A stretch of 64,000 bases of DNA. It comes from Malus domestica. Lineage: Eukaryota; Streptophyta; Magnoliopsida; Rosales; Rosaceae. Positions 58,861-64,000 of the stretch are shown in pieces. Under the pieces are notes generated by a model, which searched no databases, was not told where the DNA came from, and saw only the letters and a program-made list of their open reading frames with translations. How positions within the stretch are numbered: position 1 is the first letter of the stretch; each line of letters starts with the position of its first letter. Both the position numbers and the translations under genes were made by a program. The stretch is from contig NC_091665.1 of NCBI RefSeq assembly GCF_042453785.1, forward strand, positions 24,829,501 through 24,893,500, read 5' to 3'.

Positions 58861-59158
58861 TAGAGTGAGAGTATAGAGGAGAGGGAGGCGTCGATAAGGG
58901 AAAGGGAAGGGAATCGATATGTTTAGGGTTTCAGTCTTTCAGACTGAAGTGAAGAGAGAGTGAACTGAAGCTGAACGACGTCGTTTTGCCTATTAATCGG
59001 TTCGGTCCGGTTTCCGAACCCCAGAAACTGAACCGAACTGAACCACATTCGGTTCGGTCCGGTTTTACACTTTCGATTCGGTTTTTTTCAGTCTCGGTTC
59101 GGGTTTCGGTTCGGTTTTTTTCGGTTTTCGGTTTTTTGAACCCACCCCTAATCTTAAG

Positions 59159-59274
59159 AGTAGATTTGGAAGCTACTTCTATGTCGCTTGATCTCCGCAC
59201 AACTATTATCTATGTCGGCAAGGAGGGGTGATGGTGATCTTGCTTGTCATTTCTCCAAAGTGTTTTTGGAGGTG

Positions 59275-59314
<40 letters not shown>

Positions 59315-59451
59315 CAAAGTATTTATCTTTCTTACCGTAACCACTAACATACATAACCAGTTGTCTGTTCCGAGTACAAGGTAAGGTAGGATGTTGTTTT
59401 ATAAAGTTACGTTGTAGAGCATATTGTCTTAATGATTTGATTATGATCAAG
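59159..59451. other. flank between two hAT-type elements
   Basis: Contains a poly(T) tract at about 59277-59306. No gene seen. Confidence 0.5.
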
Positions 59452-59989
59452 GACCAAAATATCGATAATATCGGCGAAATATCGTTGATATTATCGTTTT
59501 TGTGAGACACCGATATTTTCACACGTATCCACTGAAAAATTGTCCAAATATCGCGATATTACCGATAATATCACGATATTTGAGGCTGGTGCGAATCGGA
59601 GAAGAACGCCGGAGCTTCTACAGCTCCGGCCGACTGTAAAAGAGCACCCTAGACTCCGATCTAGGTATCAAAATGAAATAGAAGACAAAAGGAATATTTT
59701 TATAATTTCCGTTTGCCGTGAAACGGTCGGAGGTGTTCGGAAAGTTCCTCGACACTCACGGCCTTGCCGGAGAGTTCTTGGGTTCTAGTGTCCTAGCTGC
59801 ATGCACCGAGAGAAAGGGAGAGAAAGATGCGGTTTAGATGTTGATGATGATGCCGTTGACGGAGTACTACGATGGGGGTAGAGGGTGTAGAGGTCACGGG
59901 AGATGGAGACGGCGCCGACGAGGCGGAAGACGCGGACGAGGAGGAAGGCGAGGGAGGAGCAGAAGGCCATGTGGGAGAAGGATCGAGAG

Positions 59990-60240
59990 ACTGAGGTCTC
60001 TGTGCTTGTGTATGGGAAAAGGGGGAATAGAGAAGGATCGAGAGATCTGTGTGTGTGTGTGTGTGGGAGAAGGGAGAAGGGAGAAGAGAGAAGGATCCAG
60101 AGAGAGAGAGACTGAAGGGAGAAGAGAGAAGGATTGAGAGAGAGACTGAGGTCTCTGTGTGCGTGTGTGGTCTATGTGCATGTGGTGGCGTGTGATGTGA
60201 GAGTCTTTGACTCTCTCTGTTTGTGTGTGGTGGGTGGCGT
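59990..60240. repeat. simple-sequence region, GAGAAGGGA and GTGTGT types
   Basis: Repeated GGGAGAAGAGAGAAGGAT blocks and (GT)n runs; open frames in it are compositional. Confidence 0.8.
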
Positions 60241-61164
60241 GCATGTGAGAAAAAAGAGTATCCAAATAATTCAAAACCCTAACAACTTTTACAACTTGTA
60301 CAATTTTTGACAAGACAAAAATAATGGTGGTTTCATAAAGATTCAAAACTGTGTGCCACGCGTGATATTCTTTCACATTCTCAAAGGTGGAGTATCAAAT
60401 CATCACACATTTTTTGACCCTTCGAAAATTGAAAAACCTCTATTACACCTTTTCGTTTCTTCTTCTTCCCTTAGCCCTTTCAGAGCCATTCCAGATCCAT
60501 TCTAGAGCCATTTCAAAGCTTCAAATTGAATAAATGGATCTGCAGCTCGCGCCACTCCAAATTAAATGTTAATACCTTCTTTCTCTCTCATTTATTCACA
60601 GACAACAAGCTGCAGAGGATCGTCGAGGTTTTGCTGCTACGTACGACATCGAAAGTTCGAGATTTGTTACATTTGTGTAATTATTATTTTATTGTTGCTC
60701 CATGCAGATTCTATTTGGCCTTTACACAAAGGGTTCCATATTTAAGGTAAGTTTACAAACTTATATTTATATTATTGTAATTTATACAACAACAAAAAAT
60801 TTGTGTGGACCTGTGCATGTGATCTAAGAACCAAAAAATACTTGCATGTTAATTTTTTGAAGTAATTAAGTAATGTTGTATAATTATTCCCTAGAATAAT
60901 TTTAATATGTTTAATGTTATTTATTATTTTATTACCAAATTGGATTATTATTCATTATTATTAGGTTTTATTATTCCATATTATTTTTATAATTACTTAA
61001 ATTCTTATAATCATTTTCTTTACTTCCTATTTAATTCTTCTGTAGAATAATTTTACTTCCTATTTTCTTTACTTCATATTTAATATGTTTCCGTCACTAC
61101 TATATTTTTTGGCCAAAAAATAATTGCCTAATTTTCATGAAAAATAAATATAGGTACGTTTAAG

Positions 61165-63989
61165 ATGTCCAGTGGAGTTACTAAATGTGATCTAGCTTGG
61201 GAACATGGATACCCAATAGAGGGAAACAAACATGGCACAATTTGCAAATATTGTGGTCGGGTAATGAAGAGTGGCGGAGTGACACGACTTAAGTACCATC
61301 TTAGTGGATTAGATCCAGGAAATAATGTCCAACGATGCGATAATGTCCCCCTAGAAGTGAAGGCATTCATCACCACATTATTAAAAAATAAAAAACAACA
61401 TAAGGAAAAGATAACACATGGAATGGAAAATATTCGAGCTGGGCTACGAGGAGAAGTCATTGGCCAAGCGGTTGACAGTGATGATGATGACGATGAGGAC
61501 GAATGTGATGATGACATGGGACCTGAAGAACGACGCAGTTTCAAACAAGCATTATGTGCCTTCAAACAATCAGCATGGGAAAGAGAACACCTTCATAAAA
61601 TTCCTAATAGAGCACAAGGTTCCGGGACAAGTGGTGGTGCATAAATGAGACGGGGAGCAAGTGTTAGAGAATCACAACCAACACCACCAATAGCCCCAAG
61701 TTTATATAAGTCATCCAAAGCATGTCAAAAGAGTGTTTGGAGTTATTTCACTGAAGGTAATGTGAAGGAGGGAATGGGGCGTCTAATTAGCAAGTTCTTT
61801 ATCTATGAAAATGTCCCTGCTGAGAAGGTATCATCACATCATTTCAAAAATATGGTACTGGGATGTCAATAGGCCGGTGTTGGAGTACAACCTCCCACTC
61901 CCTATGAGGTAAGAAACAAATATTTGGAAATGGAGTATAAAGACATTGGCGAGTATGTTAACAAGTTGAGGTCAAAGTGGGAAAATAATGGTTGCACAAT
62001 CATGTGTGATGGATGGACTGGCCCGACCAGATTATCTATCATAAACTTCATGGTATACTTCAAGTGAAAGACAATTTTTTTGAAGTCTGTTGATGCTTCA
62101 GACCATATAAAGAACTATAAGTATATTTACAAATTATTGAGGGATGTAATCATGGAGGTGGGAGAGTATAATGTTGTCCAAATCGTGACCGACAATGGTT
62201 CTGCATTTGTCAAAGCTGGAAAAAAGTTAATGAAGCATCATAATGTGTTTTGGACATCATGTGCAGCACATTGTATTGATCTCATATTTGAGGCAATGAG
62301 GAAGAGAGAATATTGCTACTATCGTAAAAAGAGCTAGAACAATCACAAATTATATTTACAATCACGGTTGGTTGTTGGCAAAGATGCGTGAATTTTGCAA
62401 AGGATAAATTATTCGTCCAGCTACCACTCGATTCGCCACCAACTATATTGCATTCGACAACCTATTTAAGAAGAAACCAGGGTTGAAGCAATTATTCACT
62501 AGTGACGTTGGGCCAACCACAATTTAAGCCGCTCAAATGTAGGTCGTATGGTGGAAAGTATAGTGCTTGATCATGCTTTTTAGACTTAATCAGAACATGT
62601 GTGCCAAGTGTTTGAATCTCTTTACAAAGTTTTATGGATCATTGACACAGAAGTGTATCCTACTATGGGGGCAATATATGAGTTGATGCGTGTAGTGAAG
62701 GATGACTTGGAAAGAAAACATGGTGCAAGGTGGGTCATAAAGATAATTGATGACCGATGGTATAAAACATTATACCACGATTTGCATGCAGCAGGTATAA
62801 ATTATGTCATAATTTGCAATTCATTTCTTTAGTTGCATAAGTATTATTTCTCTTATTAGAGTATGTGTTTCTTTGAACATCATATTATTTGAATCCTCGA
62901 TACCAATACAGACCCGGTGTTGGAGATGATGGTAGCCTTATACGTGTTGTACATAATGTATACTCTAAATTAGACCCTGCATCACTAACAGTTGGCCAAT
63001 TTGGAAATGAGGTACAAAATTACTTAAATTATAATAATTACATTGTTGGATTAAACTAACACGATTTATTGAATTCAGCTAACATGGTTTAAAGATGGAA
63101 GAAGAACTTTTGGAGAACCAACATCAGTTTTTGCTCTAACAAAAATGTCTCCTAGTGAGTGTAAACATATTTCACTATCAATTTATAATAGAATTTGTTG
63201 GAGTTATTAGGCTTATCAACATTGTTTTTCATTATAGCTGAATGGTGGATCATGTATGGGACTGATGCACCAATTGTGAGAAAGTTAGCAATCAAAGTAT
63301 TATCACAAACAGCTTCCTTATCTGCTTGTGAAAGAAATTGGAGTACATTTGCACTCATACACATAAAGCAAAGAAATAGGTTGGCTCATAGTAGGTTGGA
63401 AAAATTAGTTTATTGCTACTACAACATGAAGCTTCAAATTCGAGATAAGGAAGCAGAAATAGATCATGTCGACCGTGGTGACCTATTAGATGTGTTTGAT
63501 ATTGTTGCTGAAGATGATGATACAGAGGGTAACCAACTTTATCAATGGATTAGACCTTTTCATTTAGATGATGATGAGGACAACCCAACTCCCAGAGTTG
63601 CTGAAGAAGCACGTAATGAAAGGATAAATGTAGAAAGAGTATTAGAAGAGGAGGTGGGATCTAGCAGCGCTGACTCTTTGGAAGAACTTTTGCGCCAAAG
63701 ACCACGAAACACTGGAATTCCACCTTCTTCCAATCCTACACAACCACAAGATCATGCTGATACTAATGATAGCTCTACTACAAGATCAGGAGACTCACCT
63801 ACCACGAGAGGTGGAGCTGGAGGTAGTGGTGAAGGATATAGTGGAGGTGGAGGTAGTGGTGGATATAGAAATTATGTTGGACCGCCTCCCGGATTTATGA
63901 GCCCCTTCACTGGTGAGGCAAACTTCACACATGCAACACAGGATGAGGACCATGGCAGTAGGCGGGCAGGACCAGGAATTGGTGCATAG
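61165..63989 (+). pseudogene. hAT transposase (BED finger, DUF659, dimerisation domain), inactivated
   Basis: Cut-and-paste transposase of the hAT superfamily. Exon 1 starts MSSGVTKCDLAWEHGYP and has a BED-type zinc finger (CKYCGRVMKSGGVTRLKYHL) and an acidic SDDDDDEDECDDDMG stretch. From 61750 a DUF659 region follows: RLISKFFIYENVPAEKV, GCTIMCDGWTGPTRLSIINF, VVQIVTDNGSAFVKAGKKLM, FWTSCAAHCIDLIFEAM. The C-terminal hAT dimerisation segment holds AEWWIMYGTDAPIVRKLAIK and SACERNWSTFALIH. A Gly/Ser-rich tail ends at 63989. Damage: stops at 61642 (TAA, perhaps a missed splice), 61870 (TAG) and 62065 (TGA), a frameshift near 62305, and further stops near 62404 and 62525. Introns probably lie near 62795-62880 and 63012-63078. 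Confidence 0.85.
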
Positions 63990-64000
63990 GGAAGGACTAT

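Larger units (their letters stand above)
56888..59150. mobile_element. hAT-like element with captured GEK1 exons (Pack-hAT)
   Basis: The ends are TAGGGCTGGG on the left and, inverted, TAGGGGTGGGTTC on the right. A perfect 8-bp TSD ATCTTAAG lies at 56880-56887 and 59151-59158. The arms hold the same CGGTTCGGTTTT runs as the family members at 12382 and 17531, and the left core shares their AAAATAAACATTTAAAGT stretch. Between the arms, at 57593-58860, lies a piece of a cellular gene with introns. No transposase is present. Confidence 0.87.
59452..64000 (+). mobile_element. hAT-type transposon with transposase gene, cut by window end
   Basis: Near 59450 the sequence AAGGACCAAAATATCGATAA starts a subterminal region dense in ATATCGATATT/CGATATTATCG motifs. 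A G/A-rich leader with (GT)n tracts (59880-60240), a 5' non-coding exon and an intron (about 60748-61152) lead to the transposase gene at 61165. The right end is outside the window, so TIRs and TSD cannot be confirmed. Confidence 0.6.

Noticed and set aside
58623-58868. A + strand ORF of 81 codons in GC-rich DNA.
   Set aside because: It is the antisense shadow of the first captured GEK1 exon.

Overview
This is plant nuclear DNA, very probably from a woody Rosaceae genome of the apple/pear type. The grounds are GT-AG introns, plant gene families (a GPI mannosyltransferase, a COMT-type O-methyltransferase, a captured GEK1/DTD2 gene) and repeats that I recall as typical of Malus; the genus is inference. 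The window is transposon-dense. Only two protein genes look intact: a four-exon GPI mannosyltransferase 1 gene (PIG-M/PNT1, 18707-20944, +) and a two-exon O-methyltransferase gene (44738-46472, -). A broken paralogue of the latter lies at 32421-33867.

Layout. 689-9697: a 9 kb chimeric retrotransposon insertion bounded by a 13-bp target-site duplication (TSD). It joins an Athila-like LTR fragment, an RTE-clade LINE, a rearranged LTR-element segment carrying a small ORF, and a second LINE 3' end. 10237-10670: a Mutator-type MITE. 10672-15823: a SINE split by a solo LTR, which holds a hAT-like element, which holds another; all four levels have recognisable TSDs. 15846-18464: a PIF/Harbinger derivative with an ORF1 remnant, then a hAT MITE. 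18.7-20.9 kb: the PNT1 gene. 21.3-33.9 kb: a LINE RNase H relic, then the left copy of a segmental duplication ending in the methyltransferase pseudogene. That copy is inflated by a MITE, a SINE, and a gag-only copia element whose 5' LTR is split by a 6.1 kb gypsy-type element without pol. 35.2-36.7 kb: a hAT-like element. 37.85-46.5 kb: the right copy of the duplication, holding a second, 5'-truncated copy of the chimeric retrotransposon and the intact methyltransferase gene. 47.3-48.2 kb: a MULE MITE. 49.9-56.2 kb: a 6.3 kb hAT-like element full of a 347-bp tandem repeat, itself invaded by a MULE with homopurine/homopyrimidine arms and by an LTR-element fragment. 56.9-59.15 kb: a hAT-like element that has captured five exons of a GEK1-type D-aminoacyl-tRNA deacylase gene. 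59.45-64.0 kb: a decayed hAT transposase gene cut by the window end.

The most notable structure is the LINE-LTR chimera. It occurs twice at unrelated sites with the same internal junctions, so it appears to have moved as a unit. It carries a 224-codon coiled-coil ORF on the strand opposite to the LTR sense strand. That ORF is open in one copy and has four nonsense changes in the other, all C-to-T or G-to-A.
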